From the NCBI GenBank assembly GCA_903905585.1, contig CAIVHB010000098.1:1-43643 (forward strand): a DNA stretch of 43,643 bases, given 5' to 3'. The stretch comes from an uncultured Ferrovum sp. (GTDB taxonomy: Bacteria > Pseudomonadota > Gammaproteobacteria > Burkholderiales > Ferrovaceae). Position 1 is the first letter of the stretch. Each line of letters starts with the position of its first letter. Position numbers and translations under genes: made by a program. Positions 26,503 to 34,474 of this stretch are shown piece by piece. Under the pieces are notes generated by a model that had not been told where the DNA came from, did not search any database, and saw only the letters and a program-made list of their open reading frames with translations.

Positions 26503-26662
26503 GGAAATGATGTCTCGTCGTGCGTTTGGGTTTAGAAGCTTCGAGAATGACAGGCTGCGAGTGCTAGCGCACTGCGGGTGGAATGGAGTGATTTATCGAG
26601 ATGCGTGAACGCCAATTCCCGGTTAATGGGGTAGAGGCAACAATTGATCTCAAAATGAAAGT

Positions 26663-26739
26663 TGGCGCGCCCGGCAGGATTCGAACCCACGACCCCTTGG
26701 TTCGTAGCCAAGTACTCTATCCAACTGAGCTACGGGCGC
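26663..26739 (-). tRNA. tRNA-Arg (anticodon ACG)
   Basis: Complete cloverleaf of 77 nt on the minus strand. The acceptor stem is GCGCCCG/CGGGCGC with G discriminator and encoded CCA, the D-arm starts TAGCTCAG, the anticodon stem is CTTGG/CCAAG with loop CTACGAA (anticodon ACG), and the T-loop is TTCGAAT. An ACG anticodon is normally edited to ICG by TadA and reads CGU, CGC and CGA. Confidence 0.97.
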
Positions 26740-26751
26740 GCAGAACTGTAA

Positions 26752-26760
26752 ATTCTAGCA
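26752..26760 (-). promoter_or_regulatory. Extended -10 element of tRNA-Arg
   Basis: TGC followed directly by TAGAAT on the minus strand, placing transcription start a few bases before the tRNA 5' end. No convincing -35 was found. Confidence 0.45.
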
Positions 26761-26904
26761 TGTAAATAGTTTATATCAGCGAATATTCTTGAATAACAGC
26801 AAAAAATCCTGACAAAAAATGCAAGGTTAAAATCATTTGCGATGCGTCACATTCAGAATATGTAACGGCTCGAAGCTCAGCACAGCTTAAGCCAACTTCA
26901 TATC

Positions 26905-26947
26905 TTGGCAACAAAGGAAAGGCCACATTCCGCTCCTTTGTTGGCAA
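26905..26947. promoter_or_regulatory. Long inverted repeat upstream of the GntR gene
   Basis: Two 14-bp arms with a single mismatch (TTGGCAACAAAGGA and TCCTTTGTTGGCAA) are separated by 15 bp. An A-run, not a T-run, follows on the plus strand, so it is not a terminator for that strand. It may be an operator or an RNA hairpin in the gntR leader. Confidence 0.5.
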
Positions 26948-27020
26948 AAAAAATGCAAACGTATACTATTTTGGCTCTCTAAATACTGACTCGAACGAGC
27001 GCTAAGATAACCTGGACGCC

Positions 27021-27764
27021 ATGAAAGAAGAATATGCAGTAGCACCAGCGGTTACTCCTGATCCATCACCGTCAACAACACACTCTGCATTCAAACTAAA
27101 ACCCATTAGTTCTGTGGTGAGCCTTCGCGACCAAGCCTATGTCATGCTCAAGCAAGCTATTGCTGATGCTGACATTTATGGCTCCCGTGAATTGATTCGT
27201 CTAGATGAGCGCTTGCTCAGTGAACAACTTGGTGTCAGTAGAACGCCTGTGCGCGAAGCAATGACATTGCTTGAGCAAGAAGGATTTCTAAGAACAGTAC
27301 CTAGAAGGGGAATTTATATTCAGCGGAAATCCCGTCGAGAAGTTGTTCAGATGATCCAAATGTGGGCAGCACTAGAAAGCATGGCGGCCCGATTAGCAAC
27401 GCTGCACGCTACCCATGAACACATATCGGCCATACGCCACTTATTTGACAGCTTTCTGGATTCGGCTCCGTCAGAGCATTTAGATGAATACTCTGAAACA
27501 AACATCGCATTCCACCAGACGATATTCGATTTAGCAAACTCCCCAGTATTGTCAGATACCATGAACAATATCTTTGCTCATGTACGATCCATTCGAAAAG
27601 CCACAATGATTCAAAGTGATCGCGCCGAAAAATCAATAGTGGAGCACATGCGAATTATCGAGGCAATAGAGACCAGAGACACCGAATTGGCTGAGCAGTT
27701 GGTTCGTAATCACTCCTTAGATCTTGCCGAGTACGTTGAAAATCACTGCGACTTTCTTGATTAG
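27021..27764 (+). CDS. GntR-family transcriptional regulator (FadR/FCD subfamily)
   Basis: The 247-residue DNA-binding protein has an N-terminal winged helix (about 35-100), with LRDQAYVMLKQAIADADIYG, LSEQLGVSRTPVREAMTLLE and the wing FLRTVPRRGIYIQR. The helical FCD effector domain (about 110-230) follows, with WAALESMAARLA, NIAFHQTIFDLANSP and the metal-type His in EKSIVEHMRIIEAI and RNHSLDLAEYV. The first about 30 residues are Pro/Ser/Thr-rich and likely disordered. It stands alone between tRNA-Arg and the convergent cydAB operon. Targets are unknown; such regulators usually sense organic acids. The inverted repeat at 26905-26947 may be its own site. Confidence 0.88.
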   Translation: MKEEYAVAPAVTPDPSPSTTHSAFKLKPISSVVSLRDQAYVMLKQAIADADIYGSRELIRLDERLLSEQLGVSRTPVREAMTLLEQEGFLRTVPRRGIYIQRKSRREVVQMIQMWAALESMAARLATLHATHEHISAIRHLFDSFLDSAPSEHLDEYSETNIAFHQTIFDLANSPVLSDTMNNIFAHVRSIRKATMIQSDRAEKSIVEHMRIIEAIETRDTELAEQLVRNHSLDLAEYVENHCDFLD

Positions 27765-27831
27765 CAGATTTCATCTAGGCCCCAACTTACACACCTTTTA
27801 TTGAATACATTTCGGGAGAATGAGGCCGCTC

Positions 27832-28839
27832 TTATGCTTCGGAAAGATGGGTAGATTTTCCACTAAAAATGCGATACGAAAACGCGCTATAAATAATGAT
27901 AGGCGGCAGAACAATCACTACCCCTAGCAGGATCATTTTTAATGTGTCGGTGCTTGCGGCTGCGTCCCAGATAGTCAGCTGGTCAATGACCACATAAGGA
28001 TAAGTACTGTAGCCAAGACCCAAACCAGACAACAAAAATAATCCTATGGTGAGTGTGAAAGGAATCCAGGAACGGTGCTCGTGTTCGCTTTCATCAAATT
28101 GAGAAAACCATCGTGACAGCCAAATCACTGCGCCTACTACGACAAGTGGGATGGGGGACATGATGATGATGCGATCCATACTAAACCAACGCGCAAATAT
28201 TCTGGGGCTCACAGCTGGAGTAGCCAGTGACACCAACATAATCCCAAGCGCAGTGAGCCACAAAGCACGGCGGCCCCAAAGCGCAGCTCGGTGTTGCAAT
28301 TCCCCTTCGGTTTTTAAAATCAACCAACTTGCACCCATCAGCGTATAGGCAGAGAGCACACAGGGAGCCACAAGGGCAGCAAAGAGCAAGCTAGCTAAAT
28401 CGTCGCGAAAGGCAACCACAAAGTGTCCCAGCATGAATCCTTGTGCTAAGCCTGCAATAGCAGAACCAAAAACAAAGATGTGATTCCAAAAATCAGTAAG
28501 ATGCGCGGGTGCTTTTACTCTTAATTCAAAAGAAACACCCCGCAAAATAAGGCCAATTAGCATGATCAAAACAGCGACATAAGTTGCGTTCAAAATCATG
28601 CCATGCGCAGTTGGAAAAGCAACAAGTAAAATTCCTGTTCCCAAAACAAGCCATGTTTCGTTCGCATCCCAAAAAGGGGCAATGGAATGAATCATTTGAT
28701 CACGATCATGTCCCTTGGCTTGAGACATTAATACTCCCACCCCTAAATCGTAACCATCTAAAATGACATACGCCATGATCGCCACACCCATCAAGGCTGC
28801 AAAAGTCAGCACCAATACATCTCGAGTCAGAAAATCCAT
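27832..28839 (-). CDS. cydB: Cytochrome bd-type ubiquinol oxidase subunit II
   Basis: Membrane subunit of a bd quinol oxidase, 335 residues, with about eight hydrophobic segments. Family motifs are AYVILDGYDLGVGVLM (about 24-39), APFWDANETWLVLGTGILL (about 54-72), FPTAHGMILNATYVAVLIML and LGLGYSTYPYVV near the C-terminus. The ATG at 28837-28839 is 3 bp after the cydA stop, so the two are one operon. No small CydX-like ORF follows in the 67 bp before the convergent GntR gene. The pair is of the CioAB type (see cydA). Confidence 0.95.
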   Translation of the reverse strand: MDFLTRDVLVLTFAALMGVAIMAYVILDGYDLGVGVLMSQAKGHDRDQMIHSIAPFWDANETWLVLGTGILLVAFPTAHGMILNATYVAVLIMLIGLILRGVSFELRVKAPAHLTDFWNHIFVFGSAIAGLAQGFMLGHFVVAFRDDLASLLFAALVAPCVLSAYTLMGASWLILKTEGELQHRAALWGRRALWLTALGIMLVSLATPAVSPRIFARWFSMDRIIIMSPIPLVVVGAVIWLSRWFSQFDESEHEHRSWIPFTLTIGLFLLSGLGLGYSTYPYVVIDQLTIWDAAASTDTLKMILLGVVIVLPPIIIYSAFSYRIFSGKSTHLSEA

Positions 28840-28842
28840 GAT

Positions 28843-30183
28843 TTAGCCTGCCGAAGTTTGTGGGGTAAGAATGGGTTCATGCTCGGTCATTTTGGCTCCA
28901 GTGCGCGCCATATGAAATACGGTTGTGATGTAAACGGCGAGGAGAACTGCATACAACAATACATAGGCGGTCAGCGAGCTAAAAAGTGTACCGCTCCCAA
29001 CCTGCCCCATCGCATCCACTGTTCTCAATACACCCGTTACAAGAAAAGGTTGACGCCCAATTTCAGTGGTATACCAACCTGCCAAAGTAGGAAGCCAGCC
29101 GATAAAAGTCGCAGGTACTAAAATGCGCATCAACCATACTGGAAAGGTTTGTTTAACACGCACAAGCCAAAAAGTGAGCCCAGATAAAACCAGCATTAAC
29201 ATACCGGCACCCACCATCACGCGGAATCCCCAGAACACAGGAAACACAGGAGGATGTGCGTTGGGAAACTCGTCCAATCCGCGAATTTCACCATCGAGTG
29301 AATGCGTAACAATCAGGCTGGCCAATCGAGGAATTTTGATTTCATAATGATTAAGCTCATTAACATCATCAGGTATCGCGAAAGCAAGCATAGGTACGCC
29401 TTTTTCCGTGTGCCAGATACCTTCCATCGCAGCCAATTTTGCAGGTTGATATTCATGCGTATTCAGGCCGTGCATATCGCCAGCTAATATTTGTAGGGGC
29501 ATTACAATCACAGCAACCAAAGAAGCCAGACGTAATGTTTTCACAACATCCTCACTGCGTTGACCTCTTAGCCAACGGAAAGATGAAATTCCCATAATAA
29601 AAAAAGATGCAGTAGCCGCAGAAGCCAAAAGCATATGTAGCGTTCTGTAGGGCATTGAGGGATTGAAGATGATCGCCAACCAATCCGTTGCAATGACTTT
29701 GCCATCAACAATCTCAAAGCCAACTGGGGTGTGCATCCATGAGTTCAGCACAAGAATCCAGAACAGGGAAAGCGTGGTGCCACCTGCAACTAACCAAACT
29801 GCCAACCTGTATATGGCTGGTGATACTTTGATTTGTCCAAATAACATGATTCCCAGAAAAGTAGCTTCTAGAAAAAAAGCGGAAAGCACTTCATAGGCAA
29901 GCAGAGGACCCGCTACGGAACCAACCGTTTTCATGAAACCAGGCCAATTGGTTCCAAATTGAAATGACATCGTTACGCCACTGACCACTCCAAAAGCAAA
30001 TGTGAGCGCAAATACTTTGACCCAATATCGGTAAGCAGCATCCCATACACCATCAGTATGGCGATCTGCTTGTTCTCTTATATAAACCAAGAACCAAGCT
30101 AACCCAATGGAAATAGTAGGAAAAATAATATGGAAACTGATATTTGCAGCGAATTGAATACGCGAAAGTATGACCGCATCCAT
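28843..30183 (-). CDS. cydA: Cytochrome bd-type ubiquinol oxidase subunit I (CioA-like, short Q-loop)
   Basis: Haem-bearing subunit of a terminal oxidase that reduces O2 with quinol. The 446-residue protein has the b595/d ligand His in ISFHIIFPTISIGLAW near the N-terminus, GVVSGVTMSFQFGTNWPGF, and the quinol site GDMHGLNTHEYQPAKLAAME. It is shorter than E. coli CydA and lacks the long Q-loop insert, typical of cyanide-insensitive oxidases. The start was placed at the ATG at 30181-30183 (MDAVILSRIQFA), with AAAGG about 10 nt upstream. ATGs at 30192 and 30222 are in frame but poorly placed. Such oxidases serve low-oxygen or respiratory-inhibitor conditions. Confidence 0.95.
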   Translation of the reverse strand: MDAVILSRIQFAANISFHIIFPTISIGLAWFLVYIREQADRHTDGVWDAAYRYWVKVFALTFAFGVVSGVTMSFQFGTNWPGFMKTVGSVAGPLLAYEVLSAFFLEATFLGIMLFGQIKVSPAIYRLAVWLVAGGTTLSLFWILVLNSWMHTPVGFEIVDGKVIATDWLAIIFNPSMPYRTLHMLLASAATASFFIMGISSFRWLRGQRSEDVVKTLRLASLVAVIVMPLQILAGDMHGLNTHEYQPAKLAAMEGIWHTEKGVPMLAFAIPDDVNELNHYEIKIPRLASLIVTHSLDGEIRGLDEFPNAHPPVFPVFWGFRVMVGAGMLMLVLSGLTFWLVRVKQTFPVWLMRILVPATFIGWLPTLAGWYTTEIGRQPFLVTGVLRTVDAMGQVGSGTLFSSLTAYVLLYAVLLAVYITTVFHMARTGAKMTEHEPILTPQTSAG

Positions 30184-30222
30184 GATTGACATAGCCTTTA
30201 AAGGTTTGTGCGCTTGCAGCAT

Positions 30223-30490
30223 TTTAGCTTGCTATTCATGCCGCAGTCTAATTTTTGAATAAAATTAATATATTGATCAAATATTTACCAAATTTTACTT
30301 ACTTAACATTAACGTTTCACCCGTTTTCTCTTGTGACTGGATAAGCAACTTTAAGGTTCCTTCTTCACCAGGCTTTGCTGGTAGCTCCTGATAAGCCTAA
30401 GTAACATCCCTTACCACAATGTCGCAGCTTATTCTGCGCGCCGAGTACCCAAGAAATACCGCTGAAATTGCTTGGTTTTCTGAGCTTGAT
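30223..30490. other. Intergenic region upstream of cydA, no gene seen
   Basis: The stretch nearest cydA is AT-rich and should carry its promoter. TTGATCAA occurs but lacks the spacing of an FNR site. Nearer the tRNA end, AGGCTT and AAGCCT can pair around an ACCAG/CTGGT hairpin. Nothing here supports a coding region. Confidence 0.5.
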
Positions 30491-30519
30491 TTGACCAGCC
30501 GGCCCAGTAAAGTTAAGCT
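30491..30519 (+). promoter_or_regulatory. Sigma70-type promoter of tRNA-Ser(GCT)
   Basis: TTGACC (30491-30496), a 17-bp spacer and TAAGCT (30514-30519). Transcription would start a few bases before the tRNA at 30530. Confidence 0.5.
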
Positions 30520-30529
30520 GCAAGGCTTC

Positions 30530-30622
30530 GGAGAGTTGGCCGAGTGGTCGAAGGCACTCCCCTGCTAAGGGAGCATAGGGTCAAAAACTCTATCGAGGGT
30601 TCGAATCCCTCACTCTCCGCCA
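30530..30622 (+). tRNA. tRNA-Ser (anticodon GCT)
   Basis: A 93-nt class II tRNA with a long variable arm. The acceptor stem GGAGAGT pairs with ACTCTCC, G is the discriminator and CCA is encoded. The anticodon stem is CTCCC/GGGAG with loop CTGCTAA (anticodon GCT, reads AGC and AGU). The T-arm contains GGTTCGAATCC. Confidence 0.97.
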
Positions 30623-30626
30623 GACC

Positions 30627-30684
30627 CCTAAAAATCAATATTTTACTTTTATTATCAGATAGTTAGCGAATTCTTGTTTTTACT
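30627..30684 (+). repeat. tRNA-Ser 3' trailer repeat, copy A
   Basis: Fifty-eight bases after tRNA-Ser(GCT) align to 39726-39784 after tRNA-Ser(TGA), with one indel and about ten substitutions (about 80% identity). Similarity begins 4 nt after the CCA end in both copies. Confidence 0.75.
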
Positions 30685-30821
30685 GTTTACCACATGCTTT
30701 TGATGTGGATGCTTCATCCATCTGCTCATTCATAGATTTACAAACCTTGTAGGATACTGTCACGCACTATCGTGTAGCATTAGCTACAGATTCGTCCTTC
30801 TGCACGAAAGTGTAGATTTCA

Positions 30822-30850
30822 AATAGCGGCAGCATTGTCGCTATTTTTTT
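30822..30850 (+). terminator. Rho-independent terminator
   Basis: AATAGCGGCA pairs with TGTCGCTATT (one G-U) around a GCAT loop, followed by a run of T to 30850. It probably ends the tRNA-Ser(GCT) transcript. It directly abuts the start of the next small ORF. Confidence 0.85.
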
Positions 30851-30855
30851 ATCTT

Positions 30856-31035
30856 ATGGATTTCAAAACTATGCTGAATACGAAGGTTGTTCCCGACGAA
30901 TTAGGGGAATCTTTTCATCTTGAAACAGAAGACGGGAAGATCATAGGGTTTGGTTTTTTTGATACTGATAGAAAAAATGAAAGTGTCAGTGTGGAAACGC
31001 TTTTTGAGGAACATCTGAAAAAAATTAAGCGCTAG
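30856..31035 (+). CDS. Small hypothetical acidic protein
   Basis: Fifty-nine codons from the ATG at 30856, or 54 from the ATG at 30871. The product is charged and soluble, with ETEDGKIIGFGFFDTDR in the middle and a Lys-rich C-terminal helix FEEHLKKIKR. No family is recognised. Ribosome binding sites are poor and a terminator ends only 6 bp upstream, so it needs its own promoter inside that hairpin region or read-through. The residue pattern (alternating beta-like core, few rare residues) looks like a real protein, but expression is doubtful. Confidence 0.4.
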   Translation: MDFKTMLNTKVVPDELGESFHLETEDGKIIGFGFFDTDRKNESVSVETLFEEHLKKIKR

Positions 31036-31187
31036 GACGCGTCTCAATTTTTCTGCAGATCTTTGCTTTAGCGCATTGGAATGCACAACAAGCAAATTAA
31101 AGCTTCTGTCATTTTCGCTAAGGCCTGAATCACGCTTTTCTCAGCGCGTGCTAGACTTTAATCTCCTTTTACAAAACAATCACCCAT

Positions 31188-31541
31188 ATGGAAAGCGTTG
31201 CATTATTTGTTGTCAATTTAATCGTCCTTGCTATCTTTGGCGCTGTCTTTTTTTCTAGGGGAGAAGTAGAAAGAGATTTGTACCATAAGCAACGGATTAC
31301 GACAGATGGGCTAGCAATTAAAATGGATAAAGTGATCGAAAAAATTCGCGAGCATGACAAAGCGATTATCGATCTAAGCTCTAAGCTTGAAGAACTGGAA
31401 AAACGCATTGAAAATACCCCTAAGAATAGGGCTGAAAAAACCCCGCATGACCCCCTAGAAAGCTTCACCAAAGAGGGCTCGATCACCATCCCAACTGAGA
31501 GTAAAGCAACGCCCCCTTCCGCAAATAAAGCAGCGGGATAG
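31188..31541 (+). CDS. Hypothetical single-pass membrane protein with coiled coil
   Basis: The 117-residue product has an N-terminal hydrophobic segment (residues 4-22, VALFVVNLIVLAIFGAVFF). A charged region predicted to form a coiled coil follows (about 40-76, with KMDKVIEKIREHD and LSSKLEELEKRIE), then a Pro/Thr/Ser-rich tail. The N-terminus is likely periplasmic or very short, with the coiled coil in the cytoplasm. No family is recognised. The layout recalls small scaffold proteins such as YhcB or LapA-like proteins, without clear homology. It lies alone between the tRNA-Ser terminator and the convergent ubiC. Confidence 0.55.
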   Translation: MESVALFVVNLIVLAIFGAVFFSRGEVERDLYHKQRITTDGLAIKMDKVIEKIREHDKAIIDLSSKLEELEKRIENTPKNRAEKTPHDPLESFTKEGSITIPTESKATPPSANKAAG

Positions 31542-31653
31542 AATCATAAGGGGCAATGGGCCCCTGTGTTGATTCATGGTGACAAGAAAATCATTGGGCG
31601 AATCCCGCGCAATCAGGGCAGTGTAATGGATCGCAGAAAAACCATTTAAACAC

Positions 31654-32256
31654 TCAATAAGCTTTGGCCTGATTGATCTGATCGAAATCAAGATCACTTG
31701 AGATTTCGCGAAGACCAGGCAATAACACCTCAGTAAGCATAGCAGGAGCCAACTTGCGCCTCAGACGGGCAACTCTTGCGGGATATGGGTCAGAGCGTAA
31801 AGCGGGAGCAGTCCGCACTAAGACCTTTTGAGGTAATCGATAGCGAGGCAGAAATACAAATTGGGAACGCTCTATAAGTGGATCTGCAAACAAGCGAGCC
31901 CCAAGCGGCCTTGATCCAAGCCCCCTCAGAAAAAACCAAGGCCCTCTCAAGGATCTGGATGGAACGACTGTGCGCGCCCAGACTACCGGCCGACCATCTG
32001 CGAGTAACAGCACCTCTCTGGCTCGCCAAGGGCCCTGATCGCGAAGCAAAAGGCGTTCGACATGACATAGATCATCTTGTCCCTCAAACAACACCCGCAC
32101 TTCAAAATGGCTACAGCGAGACTTGATCCTAGCGGTCAGCGAGAAGGTGTGGGTGAGCCAATCACGCCAAAAATTACTGTGCCCAACACCTTTATAACTC
32201 GGCTTATAACTCGCACCTTTGCACCCTAATAGCGCGAGTTTACTCGCTGGGCGCAT
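31654..32256 (-). CDS. ubiC: Chorismate-pyruvate lyase
   Basis: Converts chorismate to 4-hydroxybenzoate plus pyruvate, the first committed step of ubiquinone synthesis. The 200-residue protein shows the UbiC pattern: WLTHTFSLTARIK, FEVRVLFEGQ, REVLLLADGRPVVWARTVVP with the active-site Arg, and LRGLGSRPLGARLFADP. The start was put at the ATG at 32254-32256, with GAGG 8 nt upstream, just clear of the lysC stop; a longer in-frame reading overlaps lysC by 74 bp. It is co-directional with lysC and 10 bp away, so probably co-transcribed. Confidence 0.88.
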   Translation of the reverse strand: MRPASKLALLGCKGASYKPSYKGVGHSNFWRDWLTHTFSLTARIKSRCSHFEVRVLFEGQDDLCHVERLLLRDQGPWRAREVLLLADGRPVVWARTVVPSRSLRGPWFFLRGLGSRPLGARLFADPLIERSQFVFLPRYRLPQKVLVRTAPALRSDPYPARVARLRRKLAPAMLTEVLLPGLREISSDLDFDQINQAKAY

Positions 32257-32266
32257 GTCACAAACC

Positions 32267-33502
32267 TCAGGAGGCGATGGGGCCGTCGAGCTCAAATGCA
32301 CGATGCAGCGATCGCACAGCCAACTCCATGTATTTCTCATCGATCACAACAGAGGTTTTGATCTCAGAAGTAGAAATCATCTGGATATTAATATTTTCTC
32401 GTGCAAGGGTTGAAAACATCTTACTTGCAACACCCGCATGAGTTCTCATTCCAACACCTACTAGCGAGACCTTACAAATCTTGTTATCGCCATGCACGTC
32501 ACGCGCTTGTATCGCAGGTTTGATTTGATTATTAGCGATACCCATGGCCTTTTCAAATTCATTCCGATGAACGGTGAATGAGAAGTCGGTGAGCCCATCC
32601 ACACTAGTGTTTTGAATAATCATATCCACATCAATATTGGCCTCACCAATTGGGCCAAGAATCGAGTAGGCAATTCCAGGACGATCCGGTACGCCAAGAA
32701 TAGAAAGTTTTGCCTCATCGCGATTAAATGCGATACCAGAGATGATGGGTTGTTCCATTTTTTGATCTTCCTCAAAGGTGATGAGAGTGCCGTCGTTTTT
32801 ATCTTCGAAACTCGATAACACGCGCAATTTAACTTTGTACTTCCCGGCAAACTCCACCGAGCGAATCTGCAGCACTTTTGAACCCATGCTGGCCATTTCC
32901 AGCATTTCCTCAAAAGTAATCGTTTCAAGACGACGCGCTTCTGGCACCACTCTTGGGTCGGTGGTGTAAACACCATCCACATCTGTATAAATTTGGCATT
33001 CATCAGCGCTCAATGCAGCAGCAAGAGCAACCCCAGTTGTATCTGAACCGCCTCGCCCCAGGGTCGTAATATGACCGGCTGCATTCACCCCTTGGAACCC
33101 TGCTACCACTACAACTTTCCCTGCATCTAGATCAGCACGCATATTGTGCTGATCGATATCCAGAATGCGTGCTTTGGTATGTGACTCATCGGTCAAGATT
33201 CTGACTTGCAAACCAGTATAAGAGACGGCAGGAATTCCAAGATCCATTAATGCCATTGCTGTTAAACCTATGGTCACTTGCTCACCCGTCGCGATTACAA
33301 CATCCAGTTCACGCGGATTAGGTATGGCTTGGACCTCTTTTGCAAGTCGAATCAACTTATCGGTTTCACCGCTCATTGCAGACACCACAACCACGATTTG
33401 ATGCCCTTCCTTGTGGAAGCGTGCAACACGTTCCGCAACCTTTCGGATACGCTCAGGATTTGCGACTGAGGTTCCACCGTATTTTTGTACTATGAGTGCC
33501 AT
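32267..33502 (-). CDS. lysC: Aspartate kinase
   Basis: Phosphorylates aspartate, the first step of lysine, threonine and methionine synthesis. The 411-residue protein has the N-terminal kinase motif VQKYGGTSVANPERI, VVVSAMSGETDKLI, TLGRGGSDTTGVALAA and YTDVDGVYTTDPRVV. Two C-terminal ACT domains (about 265 onward) form the feedback-sensing region (KLSILGVPDRPGIAYSILG and KVSLVGVGMRTHAGVASKM). The start is the ATG at 33500-33502 (MALIVQKYGG); a TTG four codons upstream is less likely. Placement near a tRNA-Ser is common in Burkholderiales. Confidence 0.96.
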   Translation of the reverse strand: MALIVQKYGGTSVANPERIRKVAERVARFHKEGHQIVVVVSAMSGETDKLIRLAKEVQAIPNPRELDVVIATGEQVTIGLTAMALMDLGIPAVSYTGLQVRILTDESHTKARILDIDQHNMRADLDAGKVVVVAGFQGVNAAGHITTLGRGGSDTTGVALAAALSADECQIYTDVDGVYTTDPRVVPEARRLETITFEEMLEMASMGSKVLQIRSVEFAGKYKVKLRVLSSFEDKNDGTLITFEEDQKMEQPIISGIAFNRDEAKLSILGVPDRPGIAYSILGPIGEANIDVDMIIQNTSVDGLTDFSFTVHRNEFEKAMGIANNQIKPAIQARDVHGDNKICKVSLVGVGMRTHAGVASKMFSTLARENINIQMISTSEIKTSVVIDEKYMELAVRSLHRAFELDGPIAS

Positions 33503-33544
33503 GAATGACGCCAAAAGACTGAAAACCTGAAATTATACTGCGTT

Positions 33545-34405
33545 TTAGGCGTTGACGTGCACTGCTAATCCCATCTCTCTCAAGGGCTGCGCCCAGGTTT
33601 GTATCTGTTCTTCTGACATGCTTGATAAGCGCTCAGCACCTGGTTGTAAAGAAGGACGAGCCAGGGTGTAGAGCATCACTCCTCTCAATTGGGTTCCGTT
33701 CGACAAAGCCTGAGCAATCAAATCCAAAAAAGCCAGCTTTTCATCATCGCTCGGAGGAGCGCCATCCTCACAAAACAGACATGTCTGAAGCCATATGGGT
33801 ATGACATTCGCAGCAGAGTTTAAACGCTCAAGAATCAATTCATTAGAAAGTTCCACCTCATTTACAATCTGGCGACCTGCTACCGAACCACGGTCTAGCT
33901 TGAACCATAATTCTCCGCGCTGAGAGGCTAAGCGCTTAAGTGCAGATTGAACGGAAGCTTTCGCTACAAAACTACCATTACTGATTACCACTAATTTAAG
34001 CGGAGTATTAAACGTTCGAAGCGCAATTTCCTTAAGGACGACCTCTACCGCCTCAGTAAAGTAGGGAGAAGCAGTCGGCTCACCGTTCCCCGAAAACGCA
34101 ATATCGTTCAATCGCCTAAGCTCTTCAGGTACGCGTTGTAGCATGAAGTCTCCCTCTAAGACTTCATTTAAAAATCCCTGTAATTCCAATTGCAGCAAAG
34201 GAATATCAATCATGGGGGCTGCCCCTCGAACTAGGCCAGGCACCTGACAGTAGCTACAGGCCCAGTTACAGGCATTGTTAGTATTAAGATTTATTCCAAT
34301 CGATAAGCCTTGCGCACGACGTGATACGACGGGATACACATACTTCAGGCCAGCCGAATCTCGACTGTGATGAAAAACATTAAGGGGAGCGCGAAACTCA
34401 GCCAT
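33545..34405 (-). CDS. Radical SAM protein
   Basis: The 286-residue protein has the CxxxCxxC cluster motif at Cys46, Cys50 and Cys53 (NNACNWACSYCQVPG), the SAM-binding GNGEPT at about 109-114 and a further Cys pair in LQTCLFCEDGAPP. It lacks a SPASM-length C-terminal extension. It resembles stand-alone radical SAM proteins often annotated as YfkA-like or wyosine-type; the substrate is unknown. It lies 42 bp upstream of lysC and on the same strand, without evident functional relation. Confidence in the radical SAM assignment is high; the specific role is open. Confidence 0.85.
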   Translation of the reverse strand: MAEFRAPLNVFHHSRDSAGLKYVYPVVSRRAQGLSIGINLNTNNACNWACSYCQVPGLVRGAAPMIDIPLLQLELQGFLNEVLEGDFMLQRVPEELRRLNDIAFSGNGEPTASPYFTEAVEVVLKEIALRTFNTPLKLVVISNGSFVAKASVQSALKRLASQRGELWFKLDRGSVAGRQIVNEVELSNELILERLNSAANVIPIWLQTCLFCEDGAPPSDDEKLAFLDLIAQALSNGTQLRGVMLYTLARPSLQPGAERLSSMSEEQIQTWAQPLREMGLAVHVNA

Positions 34406-34474
34406 AGCATGGACAACTTATGAGAGGAGCTTTGAAAGATACTCGCTGGAGCGAGAAATCTCCAAGTAGTATTC

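Noticed and set aside
27765..27831. Small cydX-like gene after cydB
   Set aside because: Only 67 bp remain before the convergent GntR gene and no membrane-helix ORF with a start is present.
30223..30330. TTGATCAA as FNR/ANR box before cydA
   Set aside because: It lacks the TTGAT-N4-ATCAA spacing; only a short palindrome in AT-rich DNA.
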